Assembly: GCF_001792815.1 (NCBI RefSeq)
Contig: NZ_CP017674.1
Span: forward strand, 2,728,001 to 2,792,000
Reading direction: 5' to 3'
Length of the DNA: 64,000 nt
DNA from: Microbacterium sp. BH-3-3-3
Lineage (GTDB): Bacteria; Actinomycetota; Actinomycetes; Actinomycetales; Microbacteriaceae
The notes below the pieces were generated by a model, which was not told the origin of the DNA, ran no database searches, and was given only the letters and a program-made list of their open reading frames with translations. Position numbers and translations under genes: made by a program. Of this stretch, positions 50,756 through 60,326 are shown one piece after another. Numbering within the stretch: position 1 is the first letter of the stretch; the number at the start of each line of letters is the position of its first letter.

Positions 50756-52414
50756 TCAGTCGAGGTACTTCGCGTACGCCGGCAGGGTGAGGAACGCCGG
50801 GAACTCCGCCCGCAGCGCCACCTCGCGGAACACCTCGGCGGCGTCGTCGAAGCGGTCGCCGTCGAGGCGGTGCGCATCGTCGAGCACCTCGGTCACCAGC
50901 TGCTCGATGAACGACCGGGTGATCGCCGTGCCGTCGTCGGTCACGCGGTCCTGGTGGATCCACTGCCAGATCTGCGAGCGTGAGATCTCGGCGGTGGCGG
51001 CGTCTTCCATGAGGTCGTCGATCGCGACGGCCCCGAGGCCCCGCAGCCACGCCTCGATGTAGCGGATGGCCACCGAGACGTTGCCCCGCACCCCCGCCGT
51101 GGTGATGGGCAGGCCGATGCGCAGGTCGAGCAGATCGGCGGGCTCGACCTCCACGTCCTCGCGCAGGCGGTGCAGCTGATTCGATCCGTCGCCGAACGCG
51201 GCGTCGAACTCGGCGCGCGCCACCGGGATGAGGTCGGGGTGCGCCACCCACGTGCCGTCGAAGCCGTCTCCGGCTTCGCGACGCTTGTCGGCGGCGACCT
51301 TCTCGAACGCGGCCTCGGTCACCTCGGGGCGACGCCGGTTGGGGATGAACGCGCTCATGCCGCCGATCGCGTACGCGCCCCGCTTGTGGCAGGTCTGCAC
51401 GAGCAGCTCGGTGTAGGCGCGCATGAACGGCACCGTCATGGTCACGTCGCTCCGCCCCGGGAGCACGAAGCGCGCCCCGCGGCCGCGGTAGGTCTTGATG
51501 ATCGAGAAGATGTAGTCCCATCGCCCGGCGTTCAGGCCCGCGCAGTGGTCGCGGAGCGCGAACAGGATCTCCTCCATCTCGAACGCCGCCGGCAGGGTCT
51601 CGATGAGCACCGTGGCGCGGATGGTGCCGTGCGCGAGGCCCAGTCGCTGCTCGGTGAACGTGAACACGTCGTCCCAGAGCCGGGCCTCCTCCGCCGACTC
51701 GATCTTCGGCAGGTAGAAGTACGGTCCCCGGCCCGCGGCGATCAGCGCGTGGGCGTTGTGGAACACGTACAGGCCGTAGTCGACGAGGGAACCGGATGCC
51801 GGCAGCTCGCGGCCGGAGCGGTCGATGAACGTCACGTGCTTCTCGGGCAGGTGCCACCCGCGCGGGCGCATCACGATCGTCGGCGTTCGGGCGGCGGTGA
51901 CCTCGTAGCGCTTGCCCTCGGCACTGGTGAACGACAGCTGTCCGCGGATCGCGTCGAACAGCGAGAGCTGCCCGCCGAGGACGTTCCGCCAGGTGGGGCT
52001 CGTGGCGTCCTCCTGGTCGGCGAGCCAGACGCGGGCGCCGGAGTTCAGCGCGTTGATCGTCATCTTCGGGTCGGTGGGGCCGGTGATCTCGACGCGGCGG
52101 TCTTCGAGCCCCGGTCCCGCCCCGGCCACGCGCCACGACGGGTCGTCGCGGATGTGCGCGGTGTCGGCGCGGAAGTGGGGGTCGTCGCCCGTGCCGATCT
52201 CGAAGCGGCGACGCAGGCGCGCCGCGAGCCTGTCGTGACGACGGCGCGCGAAGCGGTCGTGCAGCTCGGTGAGGAAGGCGAGGGCGGCGGGGGTGAGGAT
52301 CTCGCCGTCGCGTCCGTCGAGGGGCCGCTCGAGGCGCAGGTGCGGGGCGGATGCCGGAGGGTTCGGCATCCGGGATTCTTCGGTCATGGGCGGGGGAGAG
52401 GTGAGGAGGGTCAT
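50756..52414 (-). CDS. aceB: Malate synthase A
   Basis: 552 residues from ATG 52414 (ATG 52387 also possible). Motifs: DLRIGLPITTAGVRGNVSVA and WDYIFSIIKTY, YFYLPKIESAEEARLW, GGMSAFIPNRRRPEV, GTWVAHPDLIPVAR. Condenses glyoxylate and acetyl-CoA in the glyoxylate shunt. Follows aceA in the same direction, with a 66-bp inverted repeat in the gap. Isoform A rather than G by length. Confidence 0.93.
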   Translation of the reverse strand: MTLLTSPPPMTEESRMPNPPASAPHLRLERPLDGRDGEILTPAALAFLTELHDRFARRRHDRLAARLRRRFEIGTGDDPHFRADTAHIRDDPSWRVAGAGPGLEDRRVEITGPTDPKMTINALNSGARVWLADQEDATSPTWRNVLGGQLSLFDAIRGQLSFTSAEGKRYEVTAARTPTIVMRPRGWHLPEKHVTFIDRSGRELPASGSLVDYGLYVFHNAHALIAAGRGPYFYLPKIESAEEARLWDDVFTFTEQRLGLAHGTIRATVLIETLPAAFEMEEILFALRDHCAGLNAGRWDYIFSIIKTYRGRGARFVLPGRSDVTMTVPFMRAYTELLVQTCHKRGAYAIGGMSAFIPNRRRPEVTEAAFEKVAADKRREAGDGFDGTWVAHPDLIPVARAEFDAAFGDGSNQLHRLREDVEVEPADLLDLRIGLPITTAGVRGNVSVAIRYIEAWLRGLGAVAIDDLMEDAATAEISRSQIWQWIHQDRVTDDGTAITRSFIEQLVTEVLDDAHRLDGDRFDDAAEVFREVALRAEFPAFLTLPAYAKYLD

Positions 52415-52490
52415 GGTCCTGGCTTTCTGTGCGTTCCCCCGTCGTCCCTCTCCGCTGTCCTTCTCCACCGTCCCTCTCGGGTGGGTGAAG

Positions 52491-52556
52491 CCGTTGAGTG
52501 TCCAGGACACGCCGCAAAGGACGCGGCGGTTACGGCGGGTCTTGGACACTCAACGG
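52491..52556. repeat. 66-bp inverted repeat between aceA and aceB
   Basis: Perfect 14-bp arms CCGTTGAGTGTCCA (52491-52504) and TGGACACTCAACGG (52543-52556) enclose 38 bp that contain a GCCGC/GCGGC inner hairpin. It lies in the aceA to aceB intergenic region; a terminator, an RNA stabiliser or a REP-like element are all possible. The inner strand ACACGCCG recalls the 84-bp repeats at 55.6-57.1 kb. Confidence 0.85.
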
Positions 52557-52609
52557 GGATGGGGCGGGGACGGAGACGGGAGCGGGGACGGGAGGCGAAG
52601 GGGTGGGGG

Positions 52610-53926
52610 TCAGTGGAACTGGGCGGTCTCGGTGGAGCCCGCGAGGGCGAGGGTGGCGCTGTCGGGGTTGAGCGCGGTGGAGACGACGTCGAAGTAGCCG
52701 GTCCCGGCTTCGCGCTGATGGCGCGTAGCCGTGTACCCGTGGGCTTCGGCGGCGAACTCGGCCTCCTGCAGCTCGACGTACGCGCTCATGGCGCGTTCGG
52801 CGTAGCCGCGGGCGAGGTCGAACATCGAGTGGTTCACGGCGTGGAAGCCGGCCAGCGTGATGAACTGGAAGGCGTAGCCGAGAGCGGCCAGGTCGGCCTG
52901 GAACGTGGCGATCTGCTCGTCGTCGAGGTGGCGCTTCCAGTTGAAGCTCGGCGAGCAGTTGTAGGCGAGCTTCTTGCCCGGGTAGCGGGCGTGGATCGCC
53001 TCGGCGAAGCGACGCGCGAGCTCGATGTCGGGCTCGCCCGTCTCGACCCAGAGGAGGTCGGCGTAGGGCGCGAAGGCGAGGCCGCGCGCGATGACCGACT
53101 CGAGCCCCGGTCGCACCCGGTAGAAGCCCTCGCTCGTGCGCTCGCCGGTGAGGAACTCCGCGTCGCGCGGGTCGACGTCGCTGGTGAGCAGGTCGGCGGC
53201 CAGGGCGTCGGTGCGCGCGATGATCACGGTCGACACTCCGGCGACATCGGCGGCCAGGCGCGCGGCGTTCAGGGTGCGGATGTGCTGCTGGATCGGCACG
53301 AGCACCTTGCCGCCGAGGTGACCGCACTTCTTCTCGCTGGCGAGCTGGTCCTCCCAGTGGATGCCGGCAGCCCCCGCCTGGATCAGCGACTGCGCGAGCT
53401 CGTAGGCGTTCAGCGGGCCGCCGAAGCCGGCCTCGGCGTCGGCGACGATCGGCGCGAGCCAGTCCTGGGTGATCTCCCCCTCGGCGCGCTCGATCTGGTC
53501 CTGTCGCAGCAGCGCGTTGTTGATGCGCCGCACGACCGCGGGCACGCTGTTGGCGGGGTAGAGGCTCTGGTCGGGGTAGGTCTGGCCCGCGAGGTTGCCA
53601 TCGGCGGCGACCTGCCAGCCCGACAGGTAGATGGCCTTGAGGCCGGCGCGCACCTGCTGCACGGCCTGTCCGCCGGTGTAGGCGCCGAGGGCGCGGACGT
53701 ACTCCTCGGTGTGGATGAGGTTCCAGAGGTTCTCGGCTCCGCGGCGGGCGAGGGTGGACTCCTCGCGGACGCTTCCGCGGAGGCGGACGACGTCGTCCGC
53801 CGAGAACGTGCGCTCGATGCCGTCCCAGCGAGGATCGTTCTCCCACGCGGTGCGGATCTCGTCGGCGGTCTCGGTCTGGTCGCCGGGGCGCAGGGGCTGC
53901 GGGGCGGGGGTGGCCTGGATCGTCAT
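52610..53926 (-). CDS. aceA: Isocitrate lyase
   Basis: 438 residues from ATG 53926 with AAGGAGA upstream. Catalytic signature EKKCGHLGG with Cys201; [36 protein letters not shown]. Splits isocitrate to glyoxylate and succinate. Divergent from a RamB-type regulator, the arrangement known from Corynebacterium for acetate control. Confidence 0.95.
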   Translation of the reverse strand: MTIQATPAPQPLRPGDQTETADEIRTAWENDPRWDGIERTFSADDVVRLRGSVREESTLARRGAENLWNLIHTEEYVRALGAYTGGQAVQQVRAGLKAIYLSGWQVAADGNLAGQTYPDQSLYPANSVPAVVRRINNALLRQDQIERAEGEITQDWLAPIVADAEAGFGGPLNAYELAQSLIQAGAAGIHWEDQLASEKKCGHLGGKVLVPIQQHIRTLNAARLAADVAGVSTVIIARTDALAADLLTSDVDPRDAEFLTGERTSEGFYRVRPGLESVIARGLAFAPYADLLWVETGEPDIELARRFAEAIHARYPGKKLAYNCSPSFNWKRHLDDEQIATFQADLAALGYAFQFITLAGFHAVNHSMFDLARGYAERAMSAYVELQEAEFAAEAHGYTATRHQREAGTGYFDVVSTALNPDSATLALAGSTETAQFH

Positions 53927-54015
53927 GAGCGTTCTCCTTCGGATGCCGGGGCTGCGGTGCCCCGTGGAGACCACTGTCCGCGAAGAACAACCCCGCCAAT
54001 CGAAGTTTCTCGTGT

Positions 54016-54033
54016 GAAGATCGCGCGATCTTC
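54016..54033. promoter_or_regulatory. 18-bp palindrome in the aceA/ramB divergent promoter
   Basis: Perfect dyad GAAGATCGC-GCGATCTTC, 22 bp from the ramB start and 89 bp from the aceA start. It does not closely match the published C. glutamicum RamB site (AAAGTTTGCAAA), although GAAGTTTCTCG lies next to it (54002-54012). Confidence 0.7.
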
Positions 54034-54055
54034 TGTTCCAGTGAGAACATGGCGC

Positions 54056-55534
54056 ATGGACACCGGCGTCTCCGCTTCTTCGACACCCCTCCCGTTCGAC
54101 GATGACGAGGTGGACACCCTCACCATCGGCCGACGCATCCGCCAGCTGCGCACCGCTCGCGGCATGACGCTCGACGACCTGGCCGCCGCGGTCGGCCGCG
54201 CCCCGAGCCAGATGTCGATGATCGAGAACGGCCGCCGCGAGGCGAAGCTCACCCTGCTGCAGGCGATCGCGCGGGCGCTCGGGTGCACGCTCGATCAGAT
54301 CCTGGATGCCGAGCCGCTCGATGCCCGCGCGGCGCTCGAGATCTCGGTCGAGCGCGCGATGCGCGGGCAGACCTTTCAGGCGCTCGGGATCGAGCCGTTC
54401 CGTGTCGGCCGGTCGGTGCCCGACGAGGTGCTGTCGGCGATGCTCGCGCTGCGGGGCGAGATCGAGCGGCTCCGCGAGGAGCGCTCCGCGACCCCGGAGG
54501 AGGCGCGTCGGGCCAACGTGGCGCTCCGCCGCCTCATGCGCACGCAGGACAACCACTTCCCCGACCTCGAGCGCACGGCATCCGAGATGCTGACGGCGAT
54601 CGAGCACCCCGGCGGACCCCTCACGCAGCGCGGCGCGAGCGACATCGCCGCGCACCTCGGCTTCTCGCTGCACTACGTGCCCGACCTGCCGTCGTCGACG
54701 CGGAGCATCGCGGATGCCAAGAACGGGCGGCTCTACCTCTCGACCACCGTCGCGAAGGGCGACCCGCGGGCGGCGGTGCTGCAGGCACTGTCGAGCCGCA
54801 TGCTCGGCCACGGCGAGCCGACGAGCTACGACGAGTTCCTCCGCCAGCGCGTCGAGACGAACTACCTCACCGGGGCGCTGCTCATGCCCGAGGCGCACGT
54901 CGTACCGGCGCTGCGCGAGGCGAAGGAGCGGCGCACGATCAGCATCGAAGACCTGCGCGACGCCTACTCGGTGTCGTACGAGACCGCCGCGCACCGCTTC
55001 ACCAACCTCGCGACGGTGCACCTCGGCATCCGGGTGCACTTCTTGAAGGTGCACGAGTCGGGCACGATCACGAAGGCCTACGAGAACGACGACGTGAACT
55101 TCCCCACCGACCGGCTGGGCTCGATCGAGGGCCAGATGTGCTGCCGACGGTGGACGAGCCGCGTGGTGTTCGATGAGGACGACCTCTTCAATCCGTACTA
55201 CCAGTACACCGACACCGGCAACGGGACGTATTGGTGCACCGCGCGCGTGGAGCAGTCGAGCGAGGGCGCGCACTCGGTCAGCGTGGGCGTGCGCTTCGAC
55301 GACACGCGCTGGTTCCGGGGCCGCGACACCCCCAACCGCGGGGTCTCGCGGCACGCGGTCGAGACGTGCTGCCGCCGCGCGCCCGCCGACCTCGAGGCTG
55401 CGTGGCGCGACAAGGCCTGGCCGAACGTGCGCACCCCGCGGACGCTGCTGGCGACCCTGCCGACCGGGGCCTTCCCCGGCGTCGACACGACGGAGTTGTA
55501 CGAGTTCCTGGAGGCGCACGCGCCGCGGGGGTGA
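54056..55534 (+). CDS. ramB: RamB-type regulator of acetate metabolism (short-chain fatty acid sensor)
   Basis: 492 residues from ATG 54056. N-terminal XRE HTH about 25-80 ([38 protein letters not shown]), then an ImmA/IrrE-like region ([17 protein letters not shown]) and a C-terminal DUF2083 domain with paired Cys (MCCRRW, WCTAR, ETCCRR). In C. glutamicum RamB represses aceA/aceB and pta-ack on glucose. The divergent aceA here supports the same role. Symbol given on this basis. Confidence 0.85.
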   Translation: MDTGVSASSTPLPFDDDEVDTLTIGRRIRQLRTARGMTLDDLAAAVGRAPSQMSMIENGRREAKLTLLQAIARALGCTLDQILDAEPLDARAALEISVERAMRGQTFQALGIEPFRVGRSVPDEVLSAMLALRGEIERLREERSATPEEARRANVALRRLMRTQDNHFPDLERTASEMLTAIEHPGGPLTQRGASDIAAHLGFSLHYVPDLPSSTRSIADAKNGRLYLSTTVAKGDPRAAVLQALSSRMLGHGEPTSYDEFLRQRVETNYLTGALLMPEAHVVPALREAKERRTISIEDLRDAYSVSYETAAHRFTNLATVHLGIRVHFLKVHESGTITKAYENDDVNFPTDRLGSIEGQMCCRRWTSRVVFDEDDLFNPYYQYTDTGNGTYWCTARVEQSSEGAHSVSVGVRFDDTRWFRGRDTPNRGVSRHAVETCCRRAPADLEAAWRDKAWPNVRTPRTLLATLPTGAFPGVDTTELYEFLEAHAPRG

Positions 55535-55609
55535 GGTGGGTTTCGCGGCTAGGGGGGCGGTGTGCCTGTGCCTTGTGCGGTGTGCCCGTGCCGCGCGCGG
55601 TGCGCCCGT

Positions 55610-55693
55610 GTGCGCAACGGCGGGGGTATTGGGCGACGCGCCGGGGTGGGATGCCGGTGGGTCGGCGTGTCGGTAATTGTCCCGCCGTTGTGC
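55610..55693. repeat. 84-bp palindrome-ended repeat, copy D
   Basis: Ends GTGCGCAACGGCGG/CCGCCGTTGTGC and contains CGACGCGCC (55635-55643) that can pair with GGCGTGTCG, plus GGATGCC in the loop. Same length and orientation as copies A-C; its linker sequence is the most diverged. It lies 55 bp beyond the 3' end of the DUF559 gene and is preceded by a low-complexity GTGC-rich stretch (about 55559-55609). Confidence 0.85.
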
Positions 55694-55748
55694 TCGGGGT
55701 CGGGGCGCCGGGGCGCGGACAAGCCCAGTGCCCGGAAGGACCGGGACG

Positions 55749-56576
55749 TCAGCGGGCCAGGTGGAGGCCGCGTTCCACGTAGGCCATGATCGCCCGTTCC
55801 ACCGTGGGCCAGTCGTGGACCACGAGGGCGTAGTCGAACCGCAGGGAGACGAAGCCCCACGCGGCCGCATGAGCGTCGCGCCGCAGGTCGCGGTGCCTGT
55901 TCGCGGTGCCCTCGTGGTTACCCGCTCCGTCGATCTCGACGATGAGGGCGTCGCCGATGAGCAGGTCGACGCGGCCGACCGAGATGATGTGCATCTGAGT
56001 GCGCACCGGAAGGTTTCTGTGCCGCAGTCGCCACCGGACGATCGACTCGAGGCCGCTGTCGGCGTCGGACCGCGCGAAGTCGAGCGCGTCGCGCGCGAGG
56101 TCGTTCGTGTGGCTCCGCAGCCACGTCTTCCCCGACGACGTCAGCATGCCGAGGCGGAGGGCGGACTCCACTGAGACGAAGAACTCCTCGACTCCCCGGC
56201 ACCGCAGGATCTGGCGCAGGATGCGCGGGACCGACGGCAGAGCGAAAGCGTGTCCGGGGGCGGCATCGTCCCAGTGCAGACGACAGGTGCACTCGTCGTG
56301 GGCGTACGCGTGGCCTCCTCCGCGCATCCAGACGTGGATCGGTTGTTCCGCGGCGAGAGTCCACAGCCCGAGGTGCCTCGCCGCGGTGACGCACGCCGCT
56401 CGCCCTCCGTGGAGTGCCGCGGTCACGACGGGCGCGCAGGCCCCGCGCTCCGCATAGACCCCGCGGCGCAGATGCCGTAGTTCTCCCGCCTCGACGGCCG
56501 AGGCGATGCTTCGGCGCGATCGTCCCCGTGCGCGCAGGCCGGAGAACGTCTCGATTCCCTGACCCGGTGCGCACAT
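55749..56576 (-). CDS. DUF559 (Vsr-like nuclease fold) protein with AbiEi-like N-terminal winged helix
   Basis: 275 residues from ATG 56576. The first 55 residues ([31 protein letters not shown]) are the AbiEi antitoxin-type winged helix; the C-terminal 120 have the DUF559/Vsr nuclease pattern: [20 protein letters not shown], then [20 protein letters not shown]. Glu and Asp positions for metal binding are conserved. Actinobacteria carry many such genes of unknown role. It is bracketed by 84-bp repeats (one after its stop, three before its start). Upstream frame extension is repeat DNA and rejected. Confidence 0.75.
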   Translation of the reverse strand: MCAPGQGIETFSGLRARGRSRRSIASAVEAGELRHLRRGVYAERGACAPVVTAALHGGRAACVTAARHLGLWTLAAEQPIHVWMRGGGHAYAHDECTCRLHWDDAAPGHAFALPSVPRILRQILRCRGVEEFFVSVESALRLGMLTSSGKTWLRSHTNDLARDALDFARSDADSGLESIVRWRLRHRNLPVRTQMHIISVGRVDLLIGDALIVEIDGAGNHEGTANRHRDLRRDAHAAAWGFVSLRFDYALVVHDWPTVERAIMAYVERGLHLAR

Positions 56577-56696
56577 CACGACAGGATGCCGCCGGAGTGC
56601 ACCCGCGCCAGCCCCGAACCCGGAACCTGTGGACAGTCCTCTCTTGGGGAGGAGCCGCCACCCCGCCGTCACCGGTGCATCGCCCCTCGGCATCCC

Positions 56697-56780
56697 GTGC
56701 ACAACGGCGGGGCGCCTCCTCGACGCGCCGTCGACGTATGCCGATGCCCCGGCGTGTCGGAAATTCCCCCGCCGCTGTGC
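56697..56780. repeat. 84-bp palindrome-ended repeat, copy A
   Basis: GTGCACAACGGCGG ... CCGCCGCTGTGC, with inner pair CGACGCGCC/GGCGTGTCG and loop TATGCCGATGCCCC. One arm mismatch (A/C). Followed by the linker CCCCGCGGCCGTGGGCTCG shared with copy B. Confidence 0.9.
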
Positions 56781-56827
56781 CCCCGCGGCCGTGGGCTCGA
56801 CTCGGGCGCCGGTGAATCGGCATCTCC

Positions 56828-56911
56828 GTGCACAACGGCGGATCGTCTCCGCAACCCGTCGTCGACGGATGCCAATGCCCCGGCGTGTCGGAGGTCCCTC
56901 CGCCGTTGTGC
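56828..56911. repeat. 84-bp palindrome-ended repeat, copy B
   Basis: Perfect outer arms CACAACGGCGG/CCGCCGTTGTG. Inner 5' strand is CAACCCGTC, partly degraded relative to copies A, C and D. Starts 131 bp after copy A. Confidence 0.9.
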
Positions 56912-56979
56912 CCCCACGGCCGTGGGCTCGGTCCGGGCGCCGGTGGGCCGACATCCGGACGGCTGTGCACCGGCATCCC

Positions 56980-57063
56980 GTGCACAACGGCGGGTCGTCT
57001 CCGCGACGCGCCGTCGACGGATGCCGAGTCCCCGGCGTGTCGGAAATCCCCCCGCCGTTGTGT
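56980..57063. repeat. 84-bp palindrome-ended repeat, copy C
   Basis: GTGCACAACGGCGG...CCGCCGTTGTGT, inner pair CGACGCGCC/GGCGTGTCG, loop ATGCCGAGTCCCC. Starts 152 bp after copy B and ends 14 bp before the stop of the next leftward gene. The region 56577-57076 holds only these three repeats and their linkers. Confidence 0.9.
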
Positions 57064-57076
57064 CCGGCCGCGCCCC

Positions 57077-57700
57077 TCAGGCGGCGTTCCAGCGCAGCCG
57101 CGGGGCGCCGAGTCCCGACCGCAGGGCGGCGGGGTCGGCGACGGGGAACATCGTGACGATGAGACCGTCGACCGCGTAGGCCAGGGCGGCGGCGCCGTCG
57201 GGGAGCGGGTCGCCGAGGGCGATGCGGGTCGAGCGGCCCTCGACGGCCTCGTCGATCGCGTCGGCGCGGGAGAGGAGGGATGCCGCGGCGGCGGTGACGC
57301 GTGAGAGCAGGGTGCCCGACCCCGCCCAGGGCGAGAAAGCCCCGCGGGACAGTCCGCAGGCGAGAGCCAGGTCGTCGGTGAGCCACCGCTCGCGCTTGAG
57401 GCCGTAGGGGGTGGGCGTGGTCGACAGCAGGTAGCCGTAGACGTGCAGCAGGCCGGCGTTGCCCACGGGCCACGAGGCCTCGAGCCCCGCCCGCCCGTGC
57501 AGCTCGTCGAACAGCGCCCGGGAGAGCACCGCCTCCCCGACGTTCTCGTCGACCACCGTCGAGCGGCCCCATGCGGCGAACCGGCCCGCGGCGGCGTCGT
57601 CGGCGAGGGATGCCGCGAGCCACGGCAGAGACGAGATCGCCGACGAGGGGTCGAGGGCACCGAGCGCCGCGGCGGTGTCGAGAGCGGGGGAGGAGGTCAC
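57077..57700 (-). CDS. Hypothetical protein (207 aa)
   Basis: GTG start at 57700. Soluble, Ala/Leu-rich, no membrane segment; contains GRSTVVDENVGEAVLSRALF, ERWLTDDLALACGLS and GSGTLLSRVTAAAASLLSRA. No catalytic motif recognised. Diverges from the HAD/Phn-type operon, with the double operator between, so it may belong to the same regulon. Confidence 0.65.
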   Translation of the reverse strand: MTSSPALDTAAALGALDPSSAISSLPWLAASLADDAAAGRFAAWGRSTVVDENVGEAVLSRALFDELHGRAGLEASWPVGNAGLLHVYGYLLSTTPTPYGLKRERWLTDDLALACGLSRGAFSPWAGSGTLLSRVTAAAASLLSRADAIDEAVEGRSTRIALGDPLPDGAAALAYAVDGLIVTMFPVADPAALRSGLGAPRLRWNAA

Positions 57701-57751
57701 CGCTTCACGCTAAGCCGTGAGCCGGGGCGCACAGGAGCCGTTCATCCAGCG

Positions 57752-57808
57752 TTTACACGGCGTGGACATAGCGTCCATATTTGAGGTGCACCATGGACGC
57801 AACGTCCA
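57752..57808 (+). promoter_or_regulatory. Promoter with two TGGAC-N5-GTCCA operators
   Basis: Candidate -35 TTTACA (57752-57757) and -10 CATATT (57776-57781), spacer 18 bp. Perfect dyads TGGAC-ATAGC-GTCCA (57763-57777) and TGGAC-GCAAC-GTCCA (57794-57808) overlap the -10 region and follow it, centres 31 bp (three helix turns) apart. This is classic repressor geometry; the operon's own RpiR protein is the likely binder. Confidence 0.75.
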
Positions 57809-57824
57809 CGACAGGAGTTCCCCC

Positions 57825-58511
57825 GTGCCCCGCCCCGTCCTCATCTTCGACTTCGACGGTACCGTCGCCCTCGGCGACGGCCCCCTGTTGGCCTACGCCC
57901 GCGCGGTCGCCGTGCACACGGCATCCGCCGCCGAATTCGTCTCCACCGTCTCGGCCCACCTCGCCGCGCCCTCGGCCGACGTCATCGACGGGTACGACGC
58001 GGTCCGACGCCTCGCACTCGACGCGGGGGTCGACGACGCCGCGCTGGCCTCGGCCTACTCGACGAGCCGCGCCCAACTGGCGGGCCCCGATGCGCCCGTG
58101 TCGACCGCCGCCGATCTGGCCGGGTTCCTCGCCGAGGTGGATGCCGAGCGCCTGCTCGTCACGAACGCCCCGGCGACGCGACTCGACGACGCGCTGGCCG
58201 CCGTGGGCCTCAACGGCCTGTTCGACCGCATCGTCACGGACGCCGCGAAGCCCGCCGGTCTCGAACTGCTTCTCGATCAGCTCGCCGCCGGCACCCCGGT
58301 CCTCGCCATCGGTGACGTCTGGCGCAACGACCTCGCCCCCGCCCACGCCCGCGGTCTCGCCACCGCCCTGGTCGGCGGCTACGCCGATCCGGCCGCGGAC
58401 CCCACCTTCCGTGCCGACACCCTCGACGAGCTGCTGCCCGCGCTCGCCGGGTGGGTCGGCGCCGCCCACGTCGACGCTCCCCCCGCCGATCACCTCCCCT
58501 CCCACGCCTGA
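57825..58511 (+). CDS. HAD-superfamily phosphatase in a Phn-type transport operon
   Basis: 228 residues from GTG 57825. HAD motifs: DFDGT (Asp9, Asp11), LVTNAP (Thr113), AKPAG (Lys142), IGDVWRNDL (Asp164, Asp169). A cap domain of about 80 residues (C1 type) follows motif I. Expected to cleave a small phosphate or phosphonate ester. It lacks a clear PhnX-type Schiff-base lysine context, so phosphonoacetaldehyde hydrolase is not supported. First gene of the operon; the SBP gene begins 25 bp later. Confidence 0.82.
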   Translation: MPRPVLIFDFDGTVALGDGPLLAYARAVAVHTASAAEFVSTVSAHLAAPSADVIDGYDAVRRLALDAGVDDAALASAYSTSRAQLAGPDAPVSTAADLAGFLAEVDAERLLVTNAPATRLDDALAAVGLNGLFDRIVTDAAKPAGLELLLDQLAAGTPVLAIGDVWRNDLAPAHARGLATALVGGYADPAADPTFRADTLDELLPALAGWVGAAHVDAPPADHLPSHA

Positions 58512-58536
58512 ACCCCACCCGAATCGCAGAGGAATC

Positions 58537-59511
58537 ATGAACACTCGTCGCATCCGTCTCGCCGCGGCCTTCGCCACCGCCGCTCTCGCCTCGATCGCCC
58601 TGGCCGGCTGCTCCGGTACCGCGGGCGCCGCCTCCGAACCCGCCGCCGACCCCAGCTCGTTGGTGCTCGCCCTCGTCCCCTCGCAGGACCAGGCCAACCT
58701 CGTCGACACCGCGAAGCCCCTCACCGACATGCTCACCGAGAAGCTCGGCATCCCGGTCAGCGGCGTCGTGTCGAAGGACTACCAGGCCGCCGTCGAGGCG
58801 ATGGGAGCGGGGCAGGCCCAGATCGGCTTCCTGCCCTCGCTGCAGCTGTGGCAGGCGAACGACCGATACGGTGCCTCGGTCGTGCTGCAGACCGAGCGCA
58901 ACGGCAACATCACCTACCCGGGCCAGTTCATGACGAACGACCCCGACAAGTACTGCGACACCCCCGTGATCGAGCGCGACGGCATGTCGTTCTGCAACGG
59001 CGCCGACGCACTGCAGGGACCCGCCGGTCTCGACAGCATCACCAAGATCGCCGGAGCCAAGGTCGCCGTCCTCGGCCCGGGCTCGCCCGCCGGCTACATC
59101 TACCCGATGCTCGCGCTGAAAGAGGCCGGTGTCGACATCGACAGCGGCTTCCAGCAGGTGCCCGTCACGGCCAACGACGCCTCGGTGCTCGCGGTCTACA
59201 ACGGCGACGCCGAGGTCGGGTTCAGCTTCTGGGACGCCCGCACCCTGGTGAAGAAGGACAAGCCCGACGTGGGCCAGAAGGTCGTCGTCTTCGGCCTCAC
59301 CGCCGAGATCCCCAACGACGGCGTAGCCGTCTCGAAGGACCTCTCGCCCGAGCTGCAGCAGAAGATCTCGTCGGCGCTCGCCGAGTACTCCACCACCGAC
59401 GAGGGCTCGGCGGCTCTGAAGGCCGTCTACTCGATCACCAAGCTCGCTCCGGCAGACCCCGCCTCGCTCGACGTCGTCGCCCGCGCCGCTCAGCAGCTCG
59501 GACTCCAGTGA
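58537..59511 (+). CDS. PhnD-like phosphate/phosphonate-type substrate-binding lipoprotein
   Basis: 324 residues with lipobox LAGC (Cys25). PhnD family pattern: [78 protein letters not shown]. Binds an oxyanion or organophosphorus compound outside the membrane. A Cys pair ([15 protein letters not shown]) may form a disulfide in the ligand cleft. The substrate is not established. Confidence 0.85.
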   Translation: MNTRRIRLAAAFATAALASIALAGCSGTAGAASEPAADPSSLVLALVPSQDQANLVDTAKPLTDMLTEKLGIPVSGVVSKDYQAAVEAMGAGQAQIGFLPSLQLWQANDRYGASVVLQTERNGNITYPGQFMTNDPDKYCDTPVIERDGMSFCNGADALQGPAGLDSITKIAGAKVAVLGPGSPAGYIYPMLALKEAGVDIDSGFQQVPVTANDASVLAVYNGDAEVGFSFWDARTLVKKDKPDVGQKVVVFGLTAEIPNDGVAVSKDLSPELQQKISSALAEYSTTDEGSAALKAVYSITKLAPADPASLDVVARAAQQLGLQ

Positions 59512-60326
59512 CGACCGGTTCGCTCACCCCGGGCGTCGAGGCGCAGGCCTCGGCGCCCTGGGGCATCCGTCTCGACGGCGTCTCGGTGCGCTACCCCAAC
59601 GGCACCATGGGGCTGCGCGACGTGAGCGTCGACATCGCGCCCGGTGAGCTCATCGCCGTCGTGGGTCTCTCGGGCTCGGGCAAGTCCACGCTCATCCGCA
59701 CGATCAACGGTCTGGTGCCCGCGACCTCCGGCGTCGTCGAGGTCGGCGGTCGCCGCGTCGACGGGGCCTCCGGTCGGCGCCTGCGCGAACTCCGTGGGCA
59801 CATCGGCATGGTGTTCCAGAGCTTCAACCTCGCCGGGCGCACGAGCGTGCTCAACAACGTGCTGGTCGGGCGCCTCGCGCACACCCCGCTGTGGCGCACG
59901 CTCCTCGGCGCGTATCGCGAAGACGACCGACGCCTCGCCTTCGAGGCCCTCGACCGGGTCGGCCTGCTGCCCAAGGTGTGGGACCGCGCCTCGGCGCTGT
60001 CGGGCGGCCAGCAGCAGCGCGTCGCGATCGCCCGCGCGCTCACCCAGCAGCCCCGCATCGTGCTCGCCGACGAACCGGTCGCGAGCCTCGACCCGCCCAC
60101 GGCCCGCGGCGTCATGGACGACCTGCGTCGCATCAACGTCGACCTCGGCATCACGGTGCTGGTCAACCTGCACCTGCTCGACCTCGCCCGCGAGTACGGC
60201 ACGCGCATGATCGGCATGCGCGCCGGGGAGATCGTCTACGACGGGCCGGCGGCATCCGCCACCGACGCCGATTTCGCCCAGATCTACGGTCGCTCGGTGA
60301 CCGCCGCCGACAGGCTCGAGCGATGA
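59508..60326 (+). CDS. PhnC-like ABC transporter ATPase
   Basis: 272 residues; GTG 59508 overlaps the SBP stop (GTGA). Walker [10 protein letters not shown] (53-61), [20 protein letters not shown] (Q-loop and PhnC-type follow-up), [26 protein letters not shown]. Energises the importer with the two permeases. Confidence 0.9.
   Translation: MTTGSLTPGVEAQASAPWGIRLDGVSVRYPNGTMGLRDVSVDIAPGELIAVVGLSGSGKSTLIRTINGLVPATSGVVEVGGRRVDGASGRRLRELRGHIGMVFQSFNLAGRTSVLNNVLVGRLAHTPLWRTLLGAYREDDRRLAFEALDRVGLLPKVWDRASALSGGQQQRVAIARALTQQPRIVLADEPVASLDPPTARGVMDDLRRINVDLGITVLVNLHLLDLAREYGTRMIGMRAGEIVYDGPAASATDADFAQIYGRSVTAADRLER

Noticed and set aside
52610..55870. 1086-codon open frame joining aceA to upstream DNA
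   Set aside because: Only the part from ATG 53926 is aceA; the rest is antisense to ramB.
55610..57063. CRISPR array
   Set aside because: Repeats are long, palindromic at the ends and only 131-152 bp apart in three copies, with related linkers and no cas genes.
56577..57623. Repeated peptide units (FRHAG.SASVDGASRRR) in leftward frames
   Set aside because: They are translations of the 84-bp non-coding repeats, broken across frames; no start or ribosome site.
57825..58511. phnX (phosphonoacetaldehyde hydrolase)
   Set aside because: Only general HAD motifs are present; no phnW partner and no convincing Schiff-base lysine in the cap.
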